Shown: piece by piece, positions 43,565 to 52,131 of the stretch
Numbering within the stretch: position 1 is the first letter of the stretch
Layout of the letters: each line of letters starts with the position of its first letter
Source of the DNA: Streptomyces sp. DH5
Lineage (GTDB): Bacteria > Actinomycetota > Actinomycetes > Streptomycetales > Streptomycetaceae
Direction of reading: 5' to 3'
Assembly: GCF_020873915.1 (NCBI RefSeq)
Contig: NZ_JAHWGP010000042.1
Location: forward strand, 1 to 58,115
Length of the DNA: 58,115 bases
The notes under the pieces: generated by a model
The model's input: only the letters and a program-made list of their open reading frames with translations
What the model was told of the DNA's origin: nothing
The model's database searches: none
Program-made: the position numbers and the translations under genes

Positions 43565-45028
43565 TCAAGGCCCGCCGGGGCCTCCCCCGCGCTGCTGCTG
43601 CCCGCCACCTTCTTCGGCGAGACCGGCAACATGCTCGTCGTCGGTTTCATGGTTCCGGCCACCAGCGGGCCGCCGGACGCCGGACGGGGACTGGCCACCG
43701 ACCTGGCCTCGATGTCCCAGCAGGTCGGCATGGCCCTGGGGACGTCCGTCACGCTGACGGCCATCGCCGTCGACACGGTCCTGGAGCTCCTCGGCGTCGC
43801 CGCCCTCTTCCTGCGCACCCGCACCGACGGGCCCGCCGTCGCAGGCCGGTGCCGCGAAGTGCCGGGTTCCGTGCAGCCAGGCGACCTTGTCGTACAGGTC
43901 CTCCTGGCTGAGCGAATCCAGCATCGCATCGCGCTCCCGGGCCCGCTCCCCCGCCGGGTGGTAGAGCCGCGTGCCCATGGCACGGGACAGGAGCTGGACA
44001 CGCGCGGTGCGCTCGCGTCGAGCCGCGTTGTACTTCCGCAGGCGGTGCAGCACGTGGTCGTCGGACGCGTCGGCCAGGACGTCGCCGAGGACCACGGCGT
44101 CCTCGAGGGCCTGGCAGGCGCCCTGGGCCGCGTACTGCAGCATCGGATGGGCGGCGTCACCCATGAGCGCGACCCTTCCGTCGACCCATGTCCCGACCGG
44201 GTCACGGTCACACAGCACCCACTGACGCCACTGGTCGCCGAGCTCCAGGAGGCGGCGGGCGGCCTCGCCCAGGCCGGGGAAGCGGTCCAGCACGACGGAG
44301 CGGGGGACGGGGCGGCCCGAGACTGGGTCGCGGGCGCGGTCGTCCAGGGTCGCCGCGAGGTTAAGGTACTCGCCGCCGCCGATGAGGTAGTGGACGATGT
44401 GCCAGTCGGGCCCGGCCCACAGGGTCACCGCATTCCCGCGCAGCGCGGGCGGAACCCGCTCCACCGGGATCACCGAGCGGTAGATGGTGTGGCCGCAGAC
44501 CCGGGGCACCCCGTCGCCCACGAGTTGGGCGCGGACGGCGGAGCGCAGGCCGTCGGCACCGATCAGGAGCCCGCCGGTGAAGGTGCGCCCGTCCTCGGTG
44601 GTCACGGCGACCTGCCCCAGGTCCTGGGTGTATCCGCGCACGGAGGCGCGGGTGACAAGGGCGATCGCCTCATGCGACCGGCAGGCCGTCAGGAGCGGGG
44701 TGTGCAGGTCGCCGCGGTGGACGACCGCGTACGGGTTGCCGAAGCGGCGCCGGTAGCGGGCGGTGACGGACATGCTGATCAGCACCCGGCCCGACGGCCC
44801 GTCCATCAGGCGCAGTTCGTCGACGAAGACGGCGCGGCGCCGTACGTCCTTGCCCACGCCCAGGAGGTTCAGGGCATGGAAGCCGTTGGGTCCGATCTGG
44901 ATGCCCGCCCCGAGTTCGGCGAAGGTGTCCTCGCGTTCGAGGACGGTGACCCGGTGTCCCGCGCGGGCGAGGGAGAGGGCGGTGGCGAGGCCGCCGATGC
45001 CGCCGCCCGCCACCAGAGCGTGGGTCAT
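43565..45028 (-). CDS. FAD aromatic hydroxylase (salicylate-hydroxylase type) with abnormal C-terminus
   Basis: Class A flavoprotein hydroxylase: VAGGGIGGLATALSLARAG (FAD), LLIGADGLRSAVRAQL (DG motif) and GRVALMGDAAHPM (GD motif). Family-like sequence ends near LHGTRHFAAPACDG (about residue 393, position 43850). The frame then continues ~95 residues through the antisense of the MFS fragment as Gly/Glu/Gln-rich sequence, so the native stop was probably lost in a rearrangement. It may still be active. It probably para-hydroxylates or oxidatively decarboxylates the 3-hydroxyanthranilate unit to an aminohydroquinone. ATG 45028 overlaps the phzE stop (ATGA). Confidence 0.8.
   Translation of the reverse strand: MTHALVAGGGIGGLATALSLARAGHRVTVLEREDTFAELGAGIQIGPNGFHALNLLGVGKDVRRRAVFVDELRLMDGPSGRVLISMSVTARYRRRFGNPYAVVHRGDLHTPLLTACRSHEAIALVTRASVRGYTQDLGQVAVTTEDGRTFTGGLLIGADGLRSAVRAQLVGDGVPRVCGHTIYRSVIPVERVPPALRGNAVTLWAGPDWHIVHYLIGGGEYLNLAATLDDRARDPVSGRPVPRSVVLDRFPGLGEAARRLLELGDQWRQWVLCDRDPVGTWVDGRVALMGDAAHPMLQYAAQGACQALEDAVVLGDVLADASDDHVLHRLRKYNAARRERTARVQLLSRAMGTRLYHPAGERARERDAMLDSLSQEDLYDKVAWLHGTRHFAAPACDGGPVGAGAQEEGGDAEELQDRVDGDGRQRDGRPQGHADLLGHRGQVGGQSPSGVRRPAGGRNHETDDEHVAGLAEEGGGQQQRGGGPGGP
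43585..43835 (+). pseudogene. Fragment of an MFS drug exporter
   Basis: An open stretch reads LLLPATFFGETGNMLVVGF, then GLATDLASMSQQVGMALGTS and VAALFLRTRT. This matches the end of 14-helix DHA2-type exporters (the GLASGL..SxQVGxALG motif). Most of the gene is missing and internal helices are deleted. It lies antisense to, and overlaps, the C-terminal extension of the FAD hydroxylase. Confidence 0.65.
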
Positions 45029-46917
45029 GACGCCGTCCCGGCGTCCGGCCGCAAGGCGTGGAGGAGCAGCTCGCCGAGGATGCGGGGACCGTCCCGGGTG
45101 AGGACCGACTCGGCGTGGAACTGCGTTGAGGCGAACCCGGTCCCGCGCAGGGCGTGCACCTCGCCGCTGGCGGGGTCCCTGCTGACCTCGACCCGGCCGA
45201 CGACGGGGTGGTCGAGGACGTCCGCGTCACAGTGGACGGCGTACGTGTTGTAGAAGCCGACGTGTCTGCGGCGCCCGAAGAGGTCGATCTCGCGTCGCAC
45301 GCCCTGGTTCGGCACCGTCCGGCGCAGCAACGGCAGGCCGAGGAGCGCGCCGAGCACCTGGTGGCTCAGGCACACGGCGAGGAAGGGACGCCCCTCGGCG
45401 AGCAGCCGGGACGCCGCCGCTCTGAGGTGGGTGATCTTCGGCCCGCTCTGCGCGGGGTCGCCGGGTCCTGGGCCGAAGACCACGGCGTCGTACGCCGTCA
45501 CGTCGTACTCCTCGTCGAAGCGGCGCACCCGGGTGTGCACACCGAGCGACCGGATCTGCCGGGCGAGCATGGCGGTGAAGGTGTCCTCGGCGTCGACGAG
45601 GAGGACCTTGCGTCCCGTCATCGGTGCGGCCGGGTCCGCGTGGTCCGACGGTTCGCCGAGCCAGAACGCGGCGACCTCGGCGTTGCGTCCGGCCAGCGCC
45701 GCCCGGACGTCGGGGTGGGTGGCGAAGCCGCTGGAGGCCGGGTCGGCGAGCGCGGCGAGCAGGCCCGCGGCCTTGGCACGGGTCTCGCGGGCCTCGGCGA
45801 CCGGGTCGGAGTGGCGGACGAGCGTCGCGCCGACGCCGATGCGCAGGTGACCGTCGGCCGTGATGTCGGCCGTGCGAATCAGGATCGACGAGTCGAGGAC
45901 GCGCCGGCCCGCGGCGTCACGGCCGACGAGAGCGGCCACTCCGCTGTAGTAGCCGCGTCCGGTGGGTTCATGACGGTGGATCACACGGGCCGCGTTCTCC
46001 AGGGGCGACCCGGTGACCGTCGGCGCGAGCAATGTCTCGCGGAGCACGTCCCGCACGTCGAGGGAGGTACGGCCCTCGATGAGGTACTCGGTGTGCGCGA
46101 GGCGCGCCATCTCCCGCAGGCGGGGACCGATCAGCCGTGCTCCGGAGGGGCACACCCGGCTCATCATCTTCAGTTCCTCGTCGACGACCATGTACAGCTC
46201 GTCGGTCTCCTTGCGGTCCGTGAGGAAGGACAGGACGCCGTCGAGGGTGGGGCCGCCGGGCGGGTAGCAGTAGGTGCCGCTGATGGGGTTCATCACGGCG
46301 GTGCCGTCGCGCAGACTGATGTGCCGCTCAGGGCTCGCGCCGACCAGGCAGCGGTCACCGGTGTGGACGAGGAACGTCCAGTAGGCACCGTTCTCCCGTT
46401 CCAGCAGGCGGCGGTAGAAGGAGAGGGCGGCGGCGGTGGAGAAGCCGGGCAGCCAGGCGGTGAAGCTGCGCTTGATGACGAAGTTGGCGCCCTCGCCCGT
46501 GCCGATCTCCTCCCTTATGACCCGGTGCGCGAGGTCCGCGTACTCCTCGTCGGACAGGTCGAAGCCCTCGTGTTCGGTCTTGACCGGCTCGTCGGGCAGC
46601 CGGCGCAGCACCTCGCCCAGGGACAGGTCCTGTTGGGCGGTGACGGTCAGCGCGGTCAGGGGCGCCGCGTCGTCGTGGGCCGCGTAGCCGCGTTCGGCGA
46701 TCTGCCGGTACGGGACGAGGACCAGCAGCTCGTGGCCTGCGCCGGGCTCCGGCGTCGGCGGCAGGGGCAGATCGGCGAGGGTGGCGTGATGGCCGGTGCG
46801 TGCGAGCAGGACCTCCACCGTGTGCGCACCCGTGGTCTGCGGGCGGTGCAGCAGGGCGAAGGCGGGCGCGGATCCGTCGAGGACCCGGTCGAGCGGCGGG
46901 CGTTCCCGGCCAGTCAC
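45025..46917 (-). CDS. phzE: PhzE-type 2-amino-2-deoxyisochorismate synthase
   Basis: 630 residues, the normal PhzE length. The N-terminal chorismate-binding domain ([53 protein letters not shown]) is followed by a glutamine amidotransferase: [22 protein letters not shown] (catalytic Cys) and STQFHAES (His, Glu). It converts chorismate plus glutamine to 2-amino-2-deoxyisochorismate. Start GTG 46917 overlaps the phzD stop; longer in-frame sequence upstream is only phzD antisense-frame shadow. TrpE-like anthranilate synthase is excluded by the PhzD partner and the gene order. Confidence 0.9.
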   Translation of the reverse strand: MTGRERPPLDRVLDGSAPAFALLHRPQTTGAHTVEVLLARTGHHATLADLPLPPTPEPGAGHELLVLVPYRQIAERGYAAHDDAAPLTALTVTAQQDLSLGEVLRRLPDEPVKTEHEGFDLSDEEYADLAHRVIREEIGTGEGANFVIKRSFTAWLPGFSTAAALSFYRRLLERENGAYWTFLVHTGDRCLVGASPERHISLRDGTAVMNPISGTYCYPPGGPTLDGVLSFLTDRKETDELYMVVDEELKMMSRVCPSGARLIGPRLREMARLAHTEYLIEGRTSLDVRDVLRETLLAPTVTGSPLENAARVIHRHEPTGRGYYSGVAALVGRDAAGRRVLDSSILIRTADITADGHLRIGVGATLVRHSDPVAEARETRAKAAGLLAALADPASSGFATHPDVRAALAGRNAEVAAFWLGEPSDHADPAAPMTGRKVLLVDAEDTFTAMLARQIRSLGVHTRVRRFDEEYDVTAYDAVVFGPGPGDPAQSGPKITHLRAAASRLLAEGRPFLAVCLSHQVLGALLGLPLLRRTVPNQGVRREIDLFGRRRHVGFYNTYAVHCDADVLDHPVVGRVEVSRDPASGEVHALRGTGFASTQFHAESVLTRDGPRILGELLLHALRPDAGTAS

Positions 46918-47579
46918 CGTGGCTCCCCGACCGGTCCGGCCGCCGTGAGCGCCGTGCATAGGTCGGCCGTGGGGAGGACGCGGGCGCAGCACCGGGCCGC
47001 GTACTGAAGGGTCTGCCGGTGCTCGGCCGCGGAGAAGTCGGCGACGGCGTCGGCCACCAGGAACGGCTGGATGTCGTGGCTGAACGCCTCCAGGGCGGTC
47101 GCGAGTATCCCGACGTGCGCGTACACCCCGCAGACCACGAGCTGGTCGCGGCCCGCCTCCCGCATCCGCGGCAGCAGGTCCGTACGGAAGAAGGCACTGT
47201 AGCGCCACTTCGTGAACTCCCAGTCACCCGGCTCGGGGCGCAGCTCCACGACGATGGAGCGGTGTGCGGTGTCGGTGCGCATGCCCGGCCCCCAGAAGTC
47301 CGCGAGCAGGCCGCGCTCGGCCTCGGTCATGCCGCCGGGCTGGGCGGTGAAGGCGACGGGTACTCCCGCAGCGGCGCACTGCCGGCGCAACCGCACGATG
47401 TTGCGCAGCAGCGGGGCGCGGGGCGGTGCGTCGCGCGTGAAGGGGTCGAGGAAGTACTCCTGCATGTCGTGGACGAGCAGCACGGCGCGGCGCGGGTCGG
47501 CCCGCCAGTCGACGGCGGGGGCGGGCAACTCGTCGGGCGGCGGCAGCGGGTACGGCGCGATGGGCGGGATCCCGGACAT
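46914..47579 (-). CDS. phzD: PhzD-type isochorismatase
   Basis: 221 residues. [14 protein letters not shown] carries the catalytic Asp. [19 protein letters not shown] carries the Lys, and [36 protein letters not shown] is almost the PhzD signature. It hydrolyses 2-amino-2-deoxyisochorismate to trans-2,3-dihydro-3-hydroxyanthranilate (DHHA) plus pyruvate. ATG 47579; AAAGGA lies 12 bases upstream. Confidence 0.92.
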   Translation of the reverse strand: MSGIPPIAPYPLPPPDELPAPAVDWRADPRRAVLLVHDMQEYFLDPFTRDAPPRAPLLRNIVRLRRQCAAAGVPVAFTAQPGGMTEAERGLLADFWGPGMRTDTAHRSIVVELRPEPGDWEFTKWRYSAFFRTDLLPRMREAGRDQLVVCGVYAHVGILATALEAFSHDIQPFLVADAVADFSAAEHRQTLQYAARCCARVLPTADLCTALTAAGPVGEPR

Positions 47580-47625
47580 GTCAGGGTCGGTCCTTTCGTA
47601 TCGTACGGCTGCGGTGGGCGGCGGG

Positions 47626-48402
47626 TCACGACGCGGCGCCGAGGGTCGCTCCGCCGTCGACGGTGAGCGTCTGCATCGTGACGTGCCCGGCCTCGTCCGA
47701 CAGCAGGTAGCCGACCGCGTGGGCGATGTCGCGTGGGCGGGCCACCTTGCCGAGGGGGATCCCCACCTTGTACGCGTCCGGGCTCCCGGTGACGCAGACG
47801 GCCGCCGCGGCGCCGTCGGTGTGCATGCCGCGCAGCATGGGGGTGTCGGTGGAGCCGGGGGCGACGACGTTGCAGCGGATGTTGTGCCGGGCCACCTCCA
47901 GGCCCAGGCACTTGGTGTAGGCGGTGGCCGCGGCCTTGGACGCGGCGTAAGCGGCCATGCCCGTGCGGGCGGTGCCCGCCGCGTTGGAGGTGACGGTCAC
48001 CAGGGCTCCTCGGCCGCGCGGGATCATGCGGCGAACGACCGCGCGGGACATGAGGAAGACGCCCCTGGCGTTGACGGCGAAGGTGGCGTCCCAGTCCCGC
48101 TCGTCGAGTCCGTGGGCCGCGCCGAGGCGGAGCACCCCGGCGGTGTTCACCAGCGCCTCCACCGGGCCGAGTTCACGTTCGACGCCGTCCACCAGGGCTT
48201 CGACGGCGGCGGACGAGGTGACGTCGGCCGGGCGGGCGTGGACGGCGAGTCCGTCGGCGGTCAGCTTCGACACGACCTCGGCGAGCCGCCGCGGGTCGAG
48301 GTCCACGGCGGCGACCGTGTCACCCCGCTCGGCCAGCAGCCGGGCGACGGCCGCGCCGATGCCGCCGGCCGCCCCGGTCACCAGGACGGTTCTGGACGTC
48401 AT
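47626..48402 (-). CDS. EntA-like dihydro-aromatic dehydrogenase (SDR)
   Basis: 258 residues. NAD motif [20 protein letters not shown], catalytic Ser in TVTSNAAG, and [13 protein letters not shown] (Tyr-xxx-Lys); C-terminus [11 protein letters not shown]. Resembles 2,3-dihydro-2,3-dihydroxybenzoate dehydrogenases. With PhzE and PhzD next to it, the natural substrate should be DHHA, giving 3-hydroxyanthranilate. ATG 48402 lies five bases after the preceding stop. Confidence 0.87.
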   Translation of the reverse strand: MTSRTVLVTGAAGGIGAAVARLLAERGDTVAAVDLDPRRLAEVVSKLTADGLAVHARPADVTSSAAVEALVDGVERELGPVEALVNTAGVLRLGAAHGLDERDWDATFAVNARGVFLMSRAVVRRMIPRGRGALVTVTSNAAGTARTGMAAYAASKAAATAYTKCLGLEVARHNIRCNVVAPGSTDTPMLRGMHTDGAAAAVCVTGSPDAYKVGIPLGKVARPRDIAHAVGYLLSDEAGHVTMQTLTVDGGATLGAAS

Positions 48403-48407
48403 ACGGA

Positions 48408-49823
48408 TCACCTCCGCCGGCGGCGCCGGGTCAGGGTACGGACGGTCGCGGCGACCGGCAGGAGGGCCCGGCGCAGTGTGCGGGCGAGGGCCGGGCTGAC
48501 GTCGCCGATGGGGTCGATCCGTACGGGTGAGAGGTCGGGGCGGGCCGTCGCGCGTACCGATTCGGCGGCGGCCAGGCCTGAGCGCACGGCACCCTCCATG
48601 CCGGCCACGCCGGGGGGCGCGGCGCAGAAGTCGCCCGCGATGTGCAGGTTGTCCAGGGTGGTGGTGCTCAGGGGCCGGTAGCGGCCGAGGCCGGGGCCGG
48701 GGGCGAAGAACGGGGCGGTGAAGTGCGGCTGGTAGCAGACGTGCTCGATGTCGTCCCAGGTCAGGTCCGGCAGGTAGGTGCTGAGTTCGTTCACCAGGAT
48801 CTTCACGGCCTGCTCCTGCGGCAGGTCGGCGAGGCGGGCGACGCGGCCGACGACGCAGTTGAGGACGGTGCGATGCCGTCCCTCGAAGGCCTGGCCGATG
48901 TCGAGGAGCGTGATGGCGTGCGGCGATCCGACCAGGCGGACGTGCTCGTCGGGCAGCCGCGGCAGGCGGCGGTGCAGGTAGAGGTGGAGTGCGCCGAGCG
49001 GGCGTGAGGTCAGCTCGTCGACGCCGTACGGTGGTTGGAGGGCGCCGGTGATGTCGGTGCCGAGGGCGGACAGCTGCCCGTGCGGCACCGCGAGGACGAC
49101 GTGGCCGGTGACGTCCTCGGTCGCCGTGGTGCCGTCGGCCGTGTCCCGCAGTGTCAGGTTCCGGATCCGGTCGGCGTCCACGGACACCCCGACGAGCTCG
49201 CGGCCGGTGCGCACGTCGACGCCGTCCGCCTCGAGTCGCCGCCGGAAGGGTTCGATCAGCCACTGGTGGAGGTCGCCCCTGGGCATCAGGACCCGCCCCG
49301 GGTGGCGGGCGAACGCGGCGATGCTGCCGCGGAAGCCCGCCGCCGACACCGCGGGGCTCTCCGCCGCGCTGGAGGCGACGAAGAGATGCTCGATGTCGGC
49401 GATCGCCGCGTCGGTCAGGTACCACCTGCTGTGCAGGAAGTCGTGCAGGGACTCGTCGCGCGTCCCGTACTCCTGGGAGAGGAGGTCGAGGACGCCGTAC
49501 CCGAACAGCAGCCGGTCCGCGGCGGGGGTCACCGCCGTGCGGAAGACGGGGAACTCGCCCGGCAGCAGCTGGTGGAAGTTCTTGGTCGCGCGCAGGTTGC
49601 CGCGCAGGCCGAGGTCGTCGAGGAGCCGCAGCGTGTTGCGGTACCAGGCGGGGAAGATGTGCACACCGTGGTCCTCGACCCTGCCGTCGATGACCTTCGA
49701 GCCCGCCATTCCGCCCAGCTCCCGGCCCGACTCCAGCAGCCGTACCGGCAGGCCGAGTCCGCGCAGGGTCCAGGCCGCAGTCATCCCGGCGAGCCCGCCG
49801 CCCACCACGGTGACGGTGCCCAT
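48408..49823 (-). CDS. Amine-oxidase/phytoene-desaturase-type FAD enzyme
   Basis: 471 residues. It opens VTVVGGGLAGMTAAWTLRGLGL with LLESGRELGGMAGS, then VEDHGVHIFPAWYRNTLRLL, and closes NLHIAGDFCAAPPGVAGMEGAVRSGLAAAE, the layout of carotenoid desaturases and hopanoid-associated HpnE flavoproteins. The basic C-terminus TLTRRRRRR may contact membrane. It probably desaturates or oxidises the terpenoid part or the aminoquinol. ATG 49823 shares one base with the stop of the cyclase gene. Confidence 0.75.
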   Translation of the reverse strand: MGTVTVVGGGLAGMTAAWTLRGLGLPVRLLESGRELGGMAGSKVIDGRVEDHGVHIFPAWYRNTLRLLDDLGLRGNLRATKNFHQLLPGEFPVFRTAVTPAADRLLFGYGVLDLLSQEYGTRDESLHDFLHSRWYLTDAAIADIEHLFVASSAAESPAVSAAGFRGSIAAFARHPGRVLMPRGDLHQWLIEPFRRRLEADGVDVRTGRELVGVSVDADRIRNLTLRDTADGTTATEDVTGHVVLAVPHGQLSALGTDITGALQPPYGVDELTSRPLGALHLYLHRRLPRLPDEHVRLVGSPHAITLLDIGQAFEGRHRTVLNCVVGRVARLADLPQEQAVKILVNELSTYLPDLTWDDIEHVCYQPHFTAPFFAPGPGLGRYRPLSTTTLDNLHIAGDFCAAPPGVAGMEGAVRSGLAAAESVRATARPDLSPVRIDPIGDVSPALARTLRRALLPVAATVRTLTRRRRRR

Positions 49824-51706
49824 CACCGCTCCTGCCCGGCGAGGGCGGTCCGGTACGCCGACAGGGCCATCACCGGATAGATGAGGCGCAGCAGGCTGTC
49901 GCGCCAGTACAGGCCGTCGTGGTGGACCACCCAGGTGTGCCAGGGTTCGGCCCAGTCGCCGTCGGCCTGTTGGGTGCGTGTCAGGAAGTCCACGCCCGCG
50001 CGTGCCGCGGCGCTGTCGGCGCGACCGGCCGCGACGAGGGCGAGCAGCGCCCAGGCGGTCTGCGAGGGGGTGCTCGCGCCCCGGCCGATCCACTCGGGCC
50101 GGTGCAGGGCGCGGATGTCCTCGCCCCAGCCGCCGTCGTCCTGCTGGTGCGCGGTGATCCAGTCGCAGGCACGGGAGATCGCCGGGTCGTCGCCGGGGAC
50201 ACCGCAGGCGGTCATGCCGGTGACGGCGGCGCTCGTGCCGTGCAGGTGGAAGCAGGCCCACCAGCCGGGCCAGGAGCCGTCAGCGCGCTGGTTGCGGCGC
50301 AACCAGTCCATGCCGCGCCGGGCGGCCGGGGTGTCCGCCCGGCCGTCGGCGCCGAGCGCTTCCAGGACGTGCCCGGTGATGTCGGCGGAGGGCGCTTCCA
50401 GGAAGCCGATGGCCGCGAGTCTGTCGCGTCCGGGCAGGCGCCAGCGCAGCGGTTCGAAGGCCGCCCAGCCGCCGTCGTCGCCCTGCTGGGACAGCAGCCA
50501 CTGGTGGGCGCGCTCGCAGGCGGCGTCCACGGCGTGATCGCTGCCGCGCGGGTGGATGCGGCGCAGCGCGGCCATCACCCAGGCGGTGTCGTCGGCGTCG
50601 GGGTTGGCGTTGTTGGTGAACTCGTACGGCCAGCCGCCCGCGACCGGGTCGGGGGTCAGCACAGCCCAGTCGCCCAGCTCGGTGACCTGGTTGTCGAGCA
50701 GCCAGCGCACCGCCGGCTCGGTGGCCGCCTTCGCCTCGGGACCGCCGGCCATGACGTTCGCGGACAGCCCGAGGGCGGTGTCCATGACCACGGAGGTCCA
50801 CATCTCGATGCGGCGCTGCCCGTCCTTGTCGACAACGTACCGGTCGAGGCCCGCCATCGCGGCCCGCAGGACCGAGTGGTCCTGCGGGCAGCCGACGGCC
50901 GTCAGGCCCATGACGACGTTGGCGGTCTGCGGCCAGTTGCCGCCCCAGCTCCCGTCCGTCTCCTGGGTCTTCATCAACCAGCGGGCCGCTTTGCGGATCG
51001 CGCGGCGGCGCAGCGGGCCGATGGGGTGACGGCCGTAAAGGTGGCTGAGGGTGGTCGCGGCGCGCACCGCGAGCGGGCGCGGCAGGCGGCGTCGGCCCGG
51101 CTCGGCGAACAGTTCCCGGATCTCGAACCCGGCTGGGACCACCGGGCGTTCGGCCATGAACAGGCTGTTGGCGACGACGATGCCGCGGGCCGCCGCCCCG
51201 AACTGGTAGATGTTCCCGGGGAACGAGCTGGGCAGCAGGACGATCTCCGGCGGGACGAGCGGGATGTCCCGCCAGGGCCACAGGCCGATCAGTGCAAGCC
51301 ATGCCAGCATGATGAGGTTGTCGACGGACTCGACGCCTCCGGCCGCCCGGACGGAGGCGGCCGCCGCCCGCAGTTCGGGTTCGTCCGCACCGTGTCCGGC
51401 CAGCCTCAGGGCCACGTAGCAGAAGACGGACAGCAGCAGTTCGTCGGGGCCGCCGTGGTAGGAGGCCCAGCCGCCCGTCGGTGTCTGTTCGGCGAGGATG
51501 GTGCGGGCGGCGGCGGCCACGGTCTCGTCCATCGGCAGCCTCAGGTAGTACCGGAGGATGACCTCACCCGACTCGCCGATCAGGCTGGTCTCGAAGTCGC
51601 CCTTCCAGTATCCCGCTGGGTGCTGGCGGGCGCGCAGGGCGTCGGCGGCCAGAGCCAGGGTGCGCTCGGCGCCTGCCGCGGACTCGGTGGCCTCACTGGG
51701 CGTCAT
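49823..51706 (-). CDS. Squalene-hopene-cyclase-like class II terpene cyclase
   Basis: 627 residues. The proton-donating DxDD motif is present as NPDADDTAW at about residues 371-374, the same place as in bacterial SHC. Several QW repeats are visible (QETDGSWGGNW, QQGDDGGWAAFEP, QRADGSWPGWW, QQDDGGWGED). The N-terminus, HPAGYWKGDFETS, matches the family. It would cyclise a polyprenyl chain by protonation. Because it sits within a prenyl-aromatic operon and no squalene synthase is seen, the substrate is more likely the prenylated aminobenzenoid than squalene. ATG 51706 overlaps the preceding stop (ATGA). Confidence 0.87.
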   Translation of the reverse strand: MTPSEATESAAGAERTLALAADALRARQHPAGYWKGDFETSLIGESGEVILRYYLRLPMDETVAAAARTILAEQTPTGGWASYHGGPDELLLSVFCYVALRLAGHGADEPELRAAAASVRAAGGVESVDNLIMLAWLALIGLWPWRDIPLVPPEIVLLPSSFPGNIYQFGAAARGIVVANSLFMAERPVVPAGFEIRELFAEPGRRRLPRPLAVRAATTLSHLYGRHPIGPLRRRAIRKAARWLMKTQETDGSWGGNWPQTANVVMGLTAVGCPQDHSVLRAAMAGLDRYVVDKDGQRRIEMWTSVVMDTALGLSANVMAGGPEAKAATEPAVRWLLDNQVTELGDWAVLTPDPVAGGWPYEFTNNANPDADDTAWVMAALRRIHPRGSDHAVDAACERAHQWLLSQQGDDGGWAAFEPLRWRLPGRDRLAAIGFLEAPSADITGHVLEALGADGRADTPAARRGMDWLRRNQRADGSWPGWWACFHLHGTSAAVTGMTACGVPGDDPAISRACDWITAHQQDDGGWGEDIRALHRPEWIGRGASTPSQTAWALLALVAAGRADSAAARAGVDFLTRTQQADGDWAEPWHTWVVHHDGLYWRDSLLRLIYPVMALSAYRTALAGQER

Positions 51707-52131
51707 CGCTGCCTGCCTTTCGTCGGTGTGCGACGGCCGGGCGGGGGGACCGCGGTGTCGCGGCCGCGCGCGGCGGCGATCCTCAACTGGCGTACGTACA
51801 TGAAGGCGCAGAAGCTCGCGATCAGGGCCAGGACGGGTGCGCCGACGATGTACGCCCACACGTGCGCGATCCGGTGCCGCCGGCCCTCGACGACCATGAA
51901 CACGGCCAGCGCGGCCCAGACGAGGACCAGGTCGGCGTAGACGAACACGGTGGCCGCGTTGGCTGTGGCGTCACGCAGGAAGTTCTTGACGATGCCGAGC
52001 GGCCCGGCGTCGGACTCCTGCACCACGAAGGCCACGGCCTGGGCACCCATGACGAGACCTCCGCCGAGCGCGAAGAGCCCGTAGATCAGGCACAGGGCGC
52101 GGTCCTGGCCGCTCAGTTCACTCGGTGGCAT
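51703..52131 (-). CDS. Small three- to four-helix membrane protein, possibly DUF2834
   Basis: 142 residues. Hydrophobic segments: ALCLIYGLFALGGGLVMGA, VFVYADLVLVWAALAVFMVV and VWAYIVGAPVLALIASFCAF; the tail is Arg/Pro-rich. The layout resembles DUF2834-type proteins; no catalytic motif is recognised. ATG 52131 has GGAGGG seven bases upstream and overlaps the monooxygenase stop by 14 bp; its own stop overlaps the cyclase start. A scaffold or an unrecognised membrane enzyme are both possible. Confidence 0.75.
   Translation of the reverse strand: MPPSELSGQDRALCLIYGLFALGGGLVMGAQAVAFVVQESDAGPLGIVKNFLRDATANAATVFVYADLVLVWAALAVFMVVEGRRHRIAHVWAYIVGAPVLALIASFCAFMYVRQLRIAAARGRDTAVPPPGRRTPTKGRQR

Noticed and set aside
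45025-47579. PhzE and PhzD as the start of a phenazine cluster
   Set aside because: No phzF, phzA/B or phzG-type gene is present. The next gene is an EntA-like dehydrogenase, which would aromatise DHHA to 3-hydroxyanthranilate and divert it from phenazines.
48408-51706. Hopanoid biosynthesis (SHC with HpnE-like flavoprotein)
   Set aside because: No squalene synthase-type genes, HpnH or HpnG. The pair is embedded and translationally coupled within a prenyl-aromatic operon, so a dedicated meroterpenoid role is more likely.
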